DNA of 64,000 bases from Auricularia sp. M13 (Eukaryota; Basidiomycota; Agaricomycetes; Auriculariales; Auriculariaceae). Every line of letters begins with the position of its first letter. Within the stretch, counting starts at the first letter, position 1. A program made the translations under genes and the position numbers. The notes beneath the pieces are model-generated. The model was not told the DNA's origin. It did no database searches and worked only from the letters and a program-made list of their open reading frames with translations. This document shows positions 10,188 to 21,039 of this stretch, piece after piece. Location: the NCBI GenBank assembly GCA_037042915.1, contig CM073199.1:682001-746000 (forward strand), read 5' to 3'.

Positions 10188-10939
10188 ATGCCGCGATACG
10201 ACCGCTCGAGGACGTCGCCGCCGCGCACGACCGCAAGACCGTGGCGCCGTCATGAGGTCGCCGAGGACGACCCGACGATGGAGGCGCTGATCGCAGCGCA
10301 CGAAGACGCGGCGGACGCTCGGCGGCCTGCAGCAAGAGGCCGTCGACGAGGAGGACCTCGACGCGATCGAGGCGTTCAGCGCGCGCAGGCGCCAGGCGAA
10401 GGCCGAGCTGCGCCTGGCGGCGCAGCGACGCTTCGGGATGCTGGCCGAGCGCGTGGCCAAGATCGCGGCGGACGCGGGCGCCAAGGCGGCGAAGAGCCAG
10501 GCGTCGCCGGCGAAGGCGCCGACCACGAGCACGAAGGCGCCGGCGAAGGACGCGAGGGAGACCGAGTCGCCGCCGAAGAGGCGGAAGGCCATGGAGGTAT
10601 GGGTCGAGCTCCCGCGATTGCGGGACGTTGCTAAGGTGCGCTTATTTTGCAGGTCGAGAGCGCGAAGACGACTCAGGCGTCGCGCAAGGTCGCGCCGAAA
10701 CCCGCGCCGGTCGCGGTCGCTCGCTCGCCGTCGCTCGGGGCGGGCGAGACGCTCGAGGACGACGACGAGGTCGAGGAGCTCGCGAGCCCGGTGGCGCCGG
10801 CCGCGAAGCCCAAGCCCAAGCCCAAGCCGCGCGCGGGCGGCAAGTTCACGGATAGGTGGCCGAGGAGGAGGTCGAGGAGGAGTCCGAGGAGGAGGATGAG
10901 GAAGCGGTCGAGGAAGCGACCGAGGATGCGGACGAGTAG
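10188..10939 (+). pseudogene. Antisense acidic-tailed protein gene of the gypsy element
   Basis: This lies between pol and the 3' LTR but reads opposite to pol. An ATTAAAAG box (10123-10130) precedes ATG 10188, which has a CCACC context. Reading across an apparent 1-nt deletion near 10318, the frame encodes a charged helical region (EDLDAIEAF..., ...ERVAKIAADAG...), a Lys/Ala/Pro-rich stretch and a PPKRRK nuclear-localisation-like motif. A 56-nt intron follows (10597-10652, GTATGG...GCAG), then a KPKPKPKP run. Past a second shift near 10853 comes a Glu/Asp-rich tail ending at the TAG at 10937-10939. No cysteine cluster is present. The family is unknown to me. Placement, inward direction, single small intron and acidic tail match the antisense gene of the outer element. 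Confidence 0.55.
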
Positions 10940-11059
10940 GCGATCGAATAGAGTAGTAGCGGGTGCGACCAAAGTCGCCCAAAATGTAATAAATGGCTGT
11001 TTCTTGGAATCGAGTAAAAAGCGAGTGAGCGAAGAAATAGCGAGTGAAAAAGCGAGTGC

Positions 11060-14000
11060 TTAGATGTTTTCGAATTTCTTGAGGATCTGCTGGAATTCTT
11101 GATAACTACCGGGAGCGCTGGGATTTGCAGCATAGAAGTCTTGAACTGCTTCTTGCGCGTGTTCGAGATTTTCGGAACCCATCTCGGTGGTCTCGGGGTC
11201 GTCGGGAGTGCCGATGTGACCGATCCAGCAAATGCGAAAACGAAGGCGCGAGTGACGATGGCGATTGTCGATGCGTACGCTGAGTACTTCGAGCTCGTAC
11301 TCTTGCTCGCCGTCGACGACGACGGGCGGAGGAGGTTCTTGACGTTGACCGGGGAACGCTTCTCGAGGGTGGGGTTCGAGTTGCGAGACGTGAAAGACCG
11401 GGTGTACGCGAGCGAGGTAGTCGGGTAGGCTGAGTGTGAACGATTGCGAGCTAGGTTGATCGACGATCGGGAACGGGCCTAGGTAGCGATCGGCGAGTTT
11501 GCGAGTGGGCTGCGTCGTCTTGATGTGCTCCGAGAGGACGTAGGCCATGTCGCCGACCTTGAAGTCAGGCGGGGGAGTGCGTCGAGCATTCGCAGATGCA
11601 GTGTAACGCTTCTGAGCGGCAGCGATCTGCTCCTTCAGGACGTCCTGCAGTTCGTGGATGTCGACAGCGAAGTCGCGGGCGCGAGCAGAGGCAACGTCGC
11701 GCTCGGGGTAGACGGAGATGTTCGGATGGAAACCCTTGTTGGCGAAGAAAGGCGAGACACCAGTCGAGTCGTTCGGGGTGTTGTTGTACGTGAATTCGGC
11801 GAGAGGGAGTAGCTCAGACCAGTTGTCCTGCTCGTAGTTGCAGTAGAGACGGAGGTACTGCTCGAGCGTCTGGTTCGTGCGTTCGACTTGACCGTTCGCC
11901 TCCGGGTGGTGACCCGAGGTGAAGTGCATGGTCATGTTGAGGAGCGAGCCGAGTGCGCGAAAGAAGCGGGAGACGAATTCGGAGCCGCGGGTCGGTAGAG
12001 ACGTGCAGGAGGGAGCGCCATGTTTGGCGAAGACGTGGATGAGGAAGAGACGCGCGAGTTCTTCGGAGGTGATCTTGCCCTTGGTCGGGACGAAGATACC
12101 CTGCTTCGAGAGGCGATCAATAATGACGAGGATCGCGGTGTAACCGTTGGACTCAGGGAGTTGTTCGATGAAGTCCATCGAGATCGAGTCCCAGTTGCGA
12201 AGCGGAATCGGGAGCGGTTGAAGTCGACCGTACGGCTTGTGTCGTCGAGGTTTGCTGCGCCCACAGGTGACGCAGGCCTGGACGTAGGTACGAATCGAGT
12301 CACGCAGGTCGGGCCAGTAGTACTCGCGGGCGACCATCTTGAGTGTCTTGTTCTGACCCGGATGGCCAGCGAGCGGGTGATCGTGCTTTTCGCGAAGTAT
12401 ACGAAGGCGACAATCGAGAGCGTTCGGTACGTAGATCCTGCCCTTGAACAGCAAGAATCCATCGTCCGAGGCCGACCAGTTGATCGCGTCATCGGTGCCG
12501 AGTTTCGAGCGAATGTCGAGAGCGAGTTCGTCCGAGTCGTACGAGGCGCGAATGTCATCCCGAATGGACTGGGTGTCCATGATCGTGGCTGCGCGAAGGA
12601 AAGTCTCTTCAGCATACGTCGCGCGAAGGGAAGCGGCGAACTGTTCCGAAGTAAAAACGGGTCGGAAGTTCTGCGGGTTTGCGCTGGCGTAGCCACCATC
12701 CCCCTTTTGAGATAGACGTCGTGGCGGCGAGTGAGAGCATCGGGTTTGCCGCCGAGTCGACCGGGTCGAAAGCGAATGAGGAGGTTGAAGGTAGAAAGGT
12801 ACTCGGACCAGCGAGCTTGCCGACGAGTGAGCATCTTCGTGGTAGAGAAATACTCGAGGTTCTTGTGGTCCGTGACGACGTCTATTGGGGTCTCGGCCCC
12901 TTCGAGGTAGTGTCGCCATAGTTCGAACGCCTCGAATATCGCGAGTAGCTCCTTGTCGTGCGTGTCGTAGTTGAGCTCGGTGGGAGTGAGCGTGCGCGAA
13001 TGGAAAGCGACGGGGTGAACAGAGCCGTCCGGGAGGACGTGCGAGAAGATCGCCGCGATCGCGTAGTCGGAAGCGTCAGTCTCGACGACGCGAGGAAGAG
13101 CGGGATTGAAGTGGTGAAGGACGGGAGCGCAAGTGAACGCCTTCTTGAGCTCGTTGAACGCAGCGAGGCATTGCGGAGTGAAGTTCCACGTTGCGGTCTT
13201 TCGAGTGAGACGAGTGAGCGGGACGACGATATCGGAGTAGTCGTAGATGAATCGTCGATAGAAGTTCGCGAAGCCGAGGAACGACTGGATGTCGCGAACG
13301 TTGCGAGGAACGGGCCACTCGAGGAGGGTGGCAATCTTCTTCGGGTCCATGCTGATGCCCTCGGGGCTGATGATGTACCCGAGGTACTCAATGGTGTCAG
13401 CATGGAACTCGCACTTCTCGGGCTTACAGAAGAGGTCATTCTCCCGCAGCGTCGAAGGACCTCTCGAACGTGTTCCTCATGCTTCGAGGGATCGTCCGAG
13501 TAGATGAGGATGTCGTCGAGGTAGACGGTGACCGTGACGTCGAGGAGATCGGAGAAGATGTCGTTCATGAAGCGCTGGAAAGCGGCTGGAGCGTTCGTGA
13601 GACCGAAAGGCATGACGAGATACTCGTAGGTGCCGTAGCGCGTTCGAAAGGCAGTCTTCCACTCGTCGCCGGCCGCGATGCGAACGTTGCTGTATCCGAC
13701 ACGAAGATCGAGCTTGGTGAACTTCTTGGCGGTGCGAAGGCGGTCGAGCGTAGACGAGATGAGCGGAAGCGGGTACTTGTCCTTCCGAGTGATCTTGTTG
13801 AGCCCACGATAATCGACGCATAGGCGAAGAGAACCGTCGGCCTTCTTGACGAAGAGAACCGGGGCGCCACCCGGGGACGACGAAGAGCGAATGTGTCCTT
13901 TGCTGAGGTTATCCTGAATGTACTCCCGAAGCGCGAGTTGCTCGGGCTCGGAGAGCGAGTAGATCGGACCGGATGGGAGAGGCTTGCCTTCTTCCATGTC

Positions 14001-14773
14001 GATCTTGAGATCGTACGGCCGATGTTCAGGGAGTCGATTCGAGGCCTCCTTTGAGAAGACGTCGAGGAACTCGTGATAACACTCGGGGATGCCTTCGCCG
14101 GTTTCCGAGGCCGGGTTGGCAGACGCAGAGCGAGCGGGCACCGATGGATCTCGAATGTAGATGGCCGAGACCATCGAGCCGCGAAGTCGACGAGAGGTGT
14201 CGAAGGCTGCGGCGCCAATGATCTTGATGTCGACGCGAGCAGCGGCCGCGCGAAGGGCGGTTTCGTCCATCGGCGGTTCGGGAGGCAGAGTACGTGGCGC
14301 GGGAGGAGGTGACGACGGAGTCGGAGGATCCGAGTCGAGCGAGAACCCAGGGACGAAACCCGAGGGATCCGAGGGCGAGACACGAGTGGGGAAAGAGATG
14401 CGGTGATGGAACCAGTCAATCCTAGGATTGTAGCGGGCCAACCAGCGGTATCCCAACACTGCAGAGCAAGTCGGATCTAGAGTGGTGAGGAGGAAGTTGA
14501 TGATCATCGAAGTTCCGCAAGGGAAGCGGACGGGAAGCGACACGTATTTGGAGATAACACCGCGATAGGAGCGTCGAAGAGCCGAAGGCGAAGCGGTTGA
14601 TCGAGAGACTTTTGAGGGAGTCGAAGACTCTCGGCGAACTGAGTATCGAGGAACTGATCTTCGGAGCCGGAGTCGACGAGTGTGCGAAAGGATGGGACAG
14701 CGTCGGAGGAGAGGACGACGATGAGAGCGTCTTGATCGGTGAGCGCGGCAGCGTTCAACCGAGTGTAAGGCAT
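11060..14773 (-). pseudogene. pol: Gypsy pol polyprotein, frameshifted
   Basis: In order on the minus strand: an aspartic protease with [10 protein letters not shown] (about 14670); reverse transcriptase with YLDDIL (about 13520) and LCVDYRGLN; RNase H starting [15 protein letters not shown]; an H2C2 zinc-binding integrase domain (HPLAGHPGQNK ... CVTCGRSKP); an integrase core; and a C-terminal chromodomain-like segment ending at 11060. At least three 1-nt losses are needed to join the frames (near 14565, 13450 and 12705), the last in an A/G run. In the integrase core the usual S-D-R-G-S-E-F motif reads TSLPTRGSEF, so the second catalytic Asp is missing or scrambled. Therefore this pol is not functional as sequenced, unless the indels are assembly errors. 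Confidence 0.9.
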
Positions 14774-14820
14774 CTTGGGCTTGACGCAGTTGGCCCTAGA
14801 TGCCCGTGGGGAACTGCCCG

Positions 14821-16641
14821 TTAGTTTTTCGCTTCCGCCGGGGCAGAAGCGGCGGCGCCCGAGGGAGCGGGAGCCGGCGTCGAGGAAGTCGCGGGTTGAG
14901 CCTTAGCGGCGCGACCCTTCGACTCGCGATTGTGAGCGAGCCTTGCGGCACTCGGACGCGGTGTGGCCGGCATGGCCACAGTAGAGGCAGAGGTTGTTAT
15001 CGAGGCGACGGCGTCGTTCGGCGTCGTTGAGCTTGCCGTTCGAGTTGAGGTTCTTCGCGACGTCGTCCTTCGACTTGGTCGTGGTCTTCGAAGACGAGCG
15101 GGCCGAGGTCGAGGACTGACCCTTCGAGTTCGAGTGGTTGTTCGAGTTGCCGTTGTTGCCGTTGTTGGAGCGCGCGTTGGACTTGGTGTTCGATCGGGAG
15201 CCCGATTGAGGCGTCGCGGTCGAGGTGGTCTTCTGCGCTTTGCGGGGTTCGTTCGCGTGCTCGAGAGCTTGCTCGTCCTTATCGATCCAGTAGTTGGCAT
15301 CGATGCTAAGAGCGAGCGCAGCGAGTGGCGTCAGGGAAGCCGGGCGTTGAGCTACTTGAGCAGCGAAGACAGATTTGATGCGGCGAGGGAGTCCGCGATA
15401 GAATTGCGAGGCGAGTGCAGCGTCGTCCCAGCCGAGCAGTTTGGCGTATTCGTCGAACTGGAGCTTGTGGCGGGCGACCTTGCCGTTGTCGGCCATTTGC
15501 AGTCGTCGAATCTTGACTTCGGCGCGTTCGCGTTCGTTCGTGACACCGAAGGTGATCGTGAGTTCGTTCTTGAATTCGTTCCAGTCTTCGAGGAACTCGT
15601 AACCGGGAGGCGGATTCGGGACGAGAGGAACGTAGCCGCCCCACCATTCCTTCGCCCGACCCGAGAGATAGGTCGCGGTGAAGAGAATCTTCTCGCGGGA
15701 CGTCTGGTACTTCCGAGGGTTGGCGAGGAAGTAGGTTTCGCAGTCGATGAGGAATCCGCGAAGTTTGTTGGCGTTTCGCCGTCGAATTTGTCGGGTTTGG
15801 CGGCGTCGATGCGAGAGCCGCTGTCGCGGTCGACGAAGTAGACACGAGGGACGTTGTCGTGTTGATCGTGGAATTGTCGTTCGCGATCGACGTCCGAGTC
15901 GTAGCCGTCCGACGGAGGGTCGAAGGGAGGTCCCGGGGGACCAGGAGGATCGTTACCGCCACCACCGCCCCCACCGCCGCCACCTCCAGGAGGGGGGTTC
16001 GGAGGGTGCGAGCCGTGCGAGTGGTGCGAGTGGTGCGAGTGGTGCGACGAGGGCGAGGGAGCACCTCGATGACCACCACCGCCACCGCCGCCTCCGCCGC
16101 CTCCGCCTCCACCGCCGCCACCTCCGCCGCCTCCTCCGCCACCCCCGCCGCCATGCCGGGGCGTGTTAGGGGTGCCGGATGGGAAGAAGCCGCGGAACGA
16201 CGAGGAGTGCTGCGAAAAACGAGGAGTCGAGCGAGAGCCGGTGTACGGAACGAGCGCGAGAGGGTGTCGAGAGCCGAGCGAGTGAGTCGAGGGATACGAA
16301 GGCGATCGCGTCGTGTGACTTGAGGGAGGGTAGGAACCGCTCGGGTCCGCGCGTAGTGTGGACTGGGCCGGCGAGAAACGCGAGGTGTGAAGCGAGCCGG
16401 AGAGAGTGTGTTGCGAGAGGATTTCGTCATCATCGTTCGGCGGTTGCGAGTGCCGAGATGATCCGAAGCGGCTAGTGCCCGACATCGAGGCTGATGGCGA
16501 AGGCGTAGCCGGCTGAGGAGGTTGTTGGTCGCGAAGACGAGCCTGACGACGGGCTTCGCGAAGGATAGCGTCGGGGGAGTCGAGTAGAGGATGAGGTTCT
16601 TCCTGGTTTCTTCTGAGGTTCTGTCGAGTCCCAAAGGCCAT
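14821..16641 (-). pseudogene. gag: Gypsy gag, frameshifted
   Basis: ATG at 16641 lies 33 bp inside the 5' LTR. The N-terminal third is Ser/Pro-rich with a polyglycine tract of about 30 residues (coded around 16080-16155) and His-Ser repeats. The capsid-like retrotransposon gag domain follows in a second frame (KLRGFLIDCETYF..., ...AKEWWGG...). The zinc knuckle CLYCGHAGHTASEC (C-X2-C-X4-H-X4-C) lies at about 14955-15000, and the last 40 residues are in a third frame ending at 14821. Apparent 1-nt losses lie near 15755 and 14940. Pol opens 48 nt after the gag stop, so it would need reinitiation or readthrough. Confidence 0.88.
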
Positions 16642-16673
16642 ACAACTCGAGCGGAGCTCCAGTTACGAAATAC

Positions 16674-17398
16674 TGTTAAGCCTGCTGTGCCTTGGGGGTT
16701 TGGTTGCAAGGATAGTCGAACGTCCGGGCGCAGAGAACACTCGAACGAACAACTAGAGCCTTCGGTGCGTTATTGAGCACACCGGCTACGTCGAGTAGCA
16801 CGACCGAAGGGACCACGAGCAGCAGAGGACTCAGGCGAGTAAGTCGGGCGGAGGGAGAACCCAGAGGCGAAGTCGAGAGAGAGAGAGATAGAGTGTGCGA
16901 GGGGCACGACTATGTCGATTTCGTAACTGGGGAGCTAGATACAAAGTCGAGGGTCTTTTATACCTGGGGAGATGATCCGATGTACTCGGAGTGTATCCTA
17001 GAGACGAAGGAGAGGGGCCTCAGATCAATAGAGATCGTCGTCATCGGCCGATAGGATGAGTAAGAGCGAGTGGGTAAGGTATCGGGGGATCGGGCGAATG
17101 ACGAGAGGCGAATGACTAAGACGAGTGGAGCGAACCGGATATGAACACTATCGATACAGTAGGGACAAGGCGAGTTAGGTGGATGTATGCGAGTAAGGAG
17201 AGAAGCTAGAGAAGTGAGGGAGAGGTCTAGAGGTAGAGGACGATGAGGAGAACATATCCCGAGCATATGAACACGAGGGGAGATAAGCCGGGTATTCGGG
17301 AGCTTGACCGAGTTGACCGAGTTGGCCGAGTGACGTAGAATGACGCCGAGTGATGCCGAGAGCACGTGGGGTCCGCGGACCGGGGCACGGGCGTAACA
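16674..17398 (-). repeat. 5' LTR of the gypsy element (725 bp)
   Basis: Same ends and length as 9266-9990. A minus-strand TATAAAAG (16955-16962), about 440 bp into the LTR in element orientation, marks a probable U3/R promoter. Confidence 0.92.
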
Positions 17399-17403
17399 GG
17401 AGG

Positions 17404-17726
17404 TGCCCTCCTTCTCGGTCCGTACCCTCGGTGGGTGTGTATGTGTGTGGCATATCTTGGCACCTTCGCTCTGTCTCGGACCCTGTTCGACTGGAGGTGT
17501 GGTAGAGTGCTAGCACCGTGGGAGACGAGGGTGGATGGACCCTTTAGCTCCGGGATCACCATGGACCGGATCAGCGGACCTTGGGGAGGGGTATATAGGT
17601 TGTGGGGTGTAGATGCGTGTACCCTAGGTTTGGTCTGGTCAATTGTACCGCTTGTCCGTTCTTCCTCGTCCCTCTCTCCTCTCTTGGGCGTCGGTCTCGG
17701 CGAGTGACGAGCGCTCTGCCGTGACA
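17404..17726 (+). repeat. 3' LTR of the outer element, last 323 bp
   Basis: Continues the LTR broken at 9265. 532 + 323 = 855 bp, exactly the 5' LTR length. It ends GTGACA at 17726, followed by target duplication CACAC. Two differences from 5798-6120 were noticed (c/t near 17458, t/a near 17597). Confidence 0.9.
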
Positions 17727-19845
17727 CACACGAATGCACCGTCTTCGTTGTTTTTGAGGACGACTGTCGAGAAAAATCCCGAGATGAGGAATGGCTTGCC
17801 AGGGCTTCGTGATGGCATTCGTCAGTACCGGAGCGACGTATGTTTCAGACGGGACTCACCCATAGACGATCAACAGTTCGACTTTCTACAATGCGCAGTG
17901 AACGAGTGACAATTGCTACCCGGCAGAGGGCACGCACCGCATATTTAAGCCAGAAAAGCTGGGTTAGCTGTCGAAACTTCAGCATCAAGCTAGGGACAAA
18001 CTGGACGATACGAACAAAGTCGCAGGTAGACGCAGACCGACGAACTATAACCGCATATTGAGACAAGTCCAAGCCGAAATCTCCGATCATTGAGCATGCC
18101 ATGTCGTCTGCCGCTATGATAGGATGAGGAAAATGTGCTCATGTTGGCAGAAAGTATCCACACCTGGATCGGTAGACAGAGCGTATACAGTGTACGGCTT
18201 CTCTTCGACAGGGAGGGGCTGGCCCGAGAGGGAGCCGTAGTCCACATCGTCGTAAGGCTGTGGAGATTGTGAGATGGAGGTATGAGTATGTTAGAGATGC
18301 GTTGGGATGATGAACGCACAATGGGCGCATGCTCGACACTGGAGTTTAACGTAGGGTGAAGAGTTCTGATGCTGAATGAAATTCAATAACAGGCTCGCGA
18401 AAGAAGATAGAAATTTACTTCTCAACGGCAGCGACGGAGATGACGCTCGCCCGCTGCAGGCGTCGAGAATAACGTCGCACCGCCTCGTCCCTCATTGCCC
18501 GCCGCAACACTAACGACGCGCCCCGGTCGGCAATTCTGCTGGCAATGACAGAGAGAGTTTGGCTCGCCCAGCCGTTGGTGCCTCCGAGGCTCATGTTGAG
18601 GATGTCGGCGCCGTCAGAATAGGCGCGCAACATCGCGTCGGCGACAATATCGTCAGACGTCACTCCGCTACAGCTGAAGACACGGTACGCCAGGATTGTC
18701 GCCTCGTACGCGACGCCGGAGATATTGTAGCCGTTGCCAGGATTTGCGCCAATAATGCCTGCGACGTGGGTGCCGTGTCCGTTGCATGTGTCGCGCGGGT
18801 CGTCGTCTGGGAGGGGAGGCTCGATCCCGTCGTAGTCGTCGCCGACGAAGTCGTACCCCCCTGTACGCAACGATCACGTTGTATCTTCAAATCAATCTGC
18901 GCGCGCAAGACGACCGATAGACGCACCGGCTACTTTGTTGCCCGGACCGAACGCACCGCCCAGACTAGGGTGCAGGTAGTCGATGCCTGTGTCGATGCTT
19001 CATAGTATGAGTTAGCTCAGGCGTGCCTCCAGGAACAAATTAAACAAACATTCCGATCTTGATGCCCTTACCGGCAATTCCTTGCTCGTGAACGTGGTCG
19101 ACGCCCTGCATCCGGCGTCAGCGCTGGTAGCGCAACCTTGCAGTGGGCTACATACCGTCATGTAGTGTGTGATTTGACCGAACGGGATGGCGTTGGGGTC
19201 GTCGGGACTTGAGAGAATGTGCTGGGCGACAGGTCTGTAAGCGGCACTATATGAGCTTGTTATCTGCAGATTCGCGCAAGCCATACTCTGGAGCACGGAA
19301 GACCTGGATAGGGTTGACAGCGACAATGTTGGGAATGGATTTGAGGCTTGCGAGGTCCTGCGTGAGACTGAGCGAGATGAAACTAGTCACTGCAGGAACT
19401 GCACACTTCTGGGTTCTGCGAAGGTTCATATGGTATGAGAAACGCGAAAGTGCACAAATGTTAAAGCTCACGTGAAGCTGGACGGCAACGCCATTGAACA
19501 GCGGCGAGTCGTACTTCTTCCGCGTTGTGAATTTGCCAGCCGCGCGCTTTGCGAGCTCGTCCAAGAAGTCGGCGTGAACCTTCATGAACAAAATGAGCTT
19601 TCTATCAAGGTGCGGGGATGCACGCACATCCGCAGCACGCTTGGTGGGTGACGATGAGAGCTCTACGATGAACGCGCCAGGTATAGTAGAGTCGCTGTTC
19701 TTGCGGAGGGACCTGCAAGGAGCTCATTACAGCAAGGGTCGAAGAATGCGGCGTGCAGAGCGCACTCGAGAAAATCCGAAGTCTTGACCGTCGCCGCCAG
19801 CGCCACGCTCGTGGAAAGGAGCACAACCGCCAGTGTACGCAACAT
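17727..19845 (-). pseudogene. Subtilisin-like protease copy 1, 5' part
   Basis: 5' half of the interrupted S8 protease gene. It starts with ATG 19845 and a signal peptide (MLRTLAVVLLSTSVALA), first intron 19765 onward. Next come the I9-type propeptide, the Asp motif IDTGIDY, the His motif GHGTHVAG (18770 region) and the segment up to ...SVAAVEK. Relative to paralogs there is a 1-nt loss near 18520 and a 2-nt loss near 18447. The roughly 25 codons between them are read in a different frame, and the conserved oxyanion-hole motif (A-G-N-x-G) lies inside that block. The coding sequence then runs to a -G-A-F residue run at about 17732, where a GTGTG splice donor is also the target duplication of the retroelement insertion. 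Confidence 0.8.
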
Positions 19846-21039
19846 GGTGGCCCAATCAATGTAGAAAAAGGCGAAAGCTCTTAGAGCGTGCTTTCATTAT
19901 ATGCTGGAATTCTGCAAATCCTCGTGGCCGTCGTGTCGCGGGCCCGCGCAAGATACCACAACCGTCGGATGCGCAGATATAGGGGCAGAACACGGGACTG
20001 ACAGCTCTCGAGATGTCTTCGATTATAATGCAGGCGGAACCGGCGAAATAATGAAGAAGGCTCGAAGTGCGAAGCTTTCGCTGTCATGATGATGACTGTT
20101 TGACGAAGGAAACCAAGATTTGCATCCGAGAATCTTTAATTCATGATCTTGTCCAGCCTGCCGCTACATACTCGAAACTACCACGATGCATGGAGAAGCG
20201 TAAACCAGGCATATTTGGTACATCAGCACCATAAAATTTGTAAAGCGGGCGCCTCACTTCATCTTTCCCCGCTGAAATGCGAACTCTGGAGTTTGACCAA
20301 TTCAGAGAGCGTGAGGGCCCAGCTACATGGAAGAAAATTTAGTAGACCTCGTGTGACCGCGTCTCGAAGCTCATGAGGTTTCTCTCTGACTCCCCTCGGC
20401 GATGGTCTCCAGCGCCAGACGACTAGCGGAGAATCGCGGCGTGAGAGAGCGTCACGTGAGAAGTACAGGGGTGTTTGTCTGCTCTGGTGACGATGGAATG
20501 TACATGTGCATCTTGTTGTCGAGCGACGGTTCGCTGTTCTGAACTCGACAGATATTGATGCGCGTTGGGCGGACTTGCTCAATGAGTATCTTCCCCATCT
20601 CTGACACTTATTGATGACGCTAATTTGTCCCGCGCTCCCCAACGCCCAAATTTGTGAGCATCGCGCTAGCACCGTAGCTCGTTGGTATTTTACTGCCTGT
20701 CTAACAATCGTCAGCAAGCGCAGGTATCGGGTTTCTCGAGACGATCAGCTGAAACCCAGCAGCTCTGGGCGGCCATCACACAGCCGCGGCGACATCCAGG
20801 TACTTCCGGTAGGCGGGTACTTGCAGACCATGAGAGAGACCTAGGTTTCACGAGTCGCACACTAATCGCGAACGTGAACTGTCAAGCGTATCCGCAGCAG
20901 AGCTACATTGATACGTATGTCGCGGAAATCTTGCTGTCAGCACTTGGTGCCAGATTGATTCAAGACTCGGAGGGAGTCCAAACTTTGGCCGCAGGAAGGG
21001 CGTCGTTCTGCGCGCGTGAGCCAGCAATTCAAAATGCCA
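19846..21039. other. Promoter of subtilase copy 1 and gene-poor DNA
   Basis: A CATATAATG box at about 19895 (minus strand) is the likely TATA element of the subtilase. From about 20100 to 21040 the open frames (such as 20259-20717 -) show no motif I recognise and no convincing splice structure. I see no supported gene. Confidence 0.4.

Larger units (their letters stand above)
9266..17398 (-). mobile_element. Ty3/gypsy chromovirus inserted in the outer element's 3' LTR
   Basis: An 8,133-bp element flanked by the 5-bp duplication GGAGG (9261-9265 and 17399-17403), with two 725-bp LTRs. On the minus strand the order is 5' LTR, gag (16641-14821), pol (14773-11060: protease, RT, RNase H, integrase, chromodomain), an antisense gene (10188-10939) and the 3' LTR. 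A purine tract (AAAGGGGGG on the minus strand, at about 9995-10004) abuts the 3' LTR. A TATAAAAG box lies in each LTR on the minus strand (16955-16962 in the 5' LTR). Both gag and pol carry apparent frameshifts, so this copy is not autonomous as read. Confidence 0.92.
5266..17726 (+). mobile_element. Outer LTR retroelement, non-autonomous, with nested insertion
   Basis: A complete element flanked by the 5-bp target duplication CACAC (5261-5265 and 17727-17731). The 5' LTR is 5266-6120. The 3' LTR is 8734-9265 plus 17404-17726, interrupted by a Ty3/gypsy element. Both LTRs total exactly 855 bp, start TGTTGCGG, end GTGACA and differ at about three positions by eye. The internal domain (6121-8733, 2.6 kb) encodes no reverse transcriptase, integrase or protease that I can find, so it resembles a LARD/TRIM-type element mobilised in trans. 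Plus orientation is preferred because a purine tract (GAAGGGGGGG) precedes 8734 and the LTR has a GTATAT box followed by a pyrimidine-rich stretch. I could not find a convincing primer-binding site. Confidence 0.88.

Noticed and set aside
16080-16160. CCGCCACC-type tandem repeat as an independent minisatellite
   Set aside because: It is in frame with gag and encodes its polyglycine tract.
15306-16709. 467-codon minus-strand frame over gag
   Set aside because: Alternate frame of the true gag; composition is Arg/Thr/Ser-rich with no domain.
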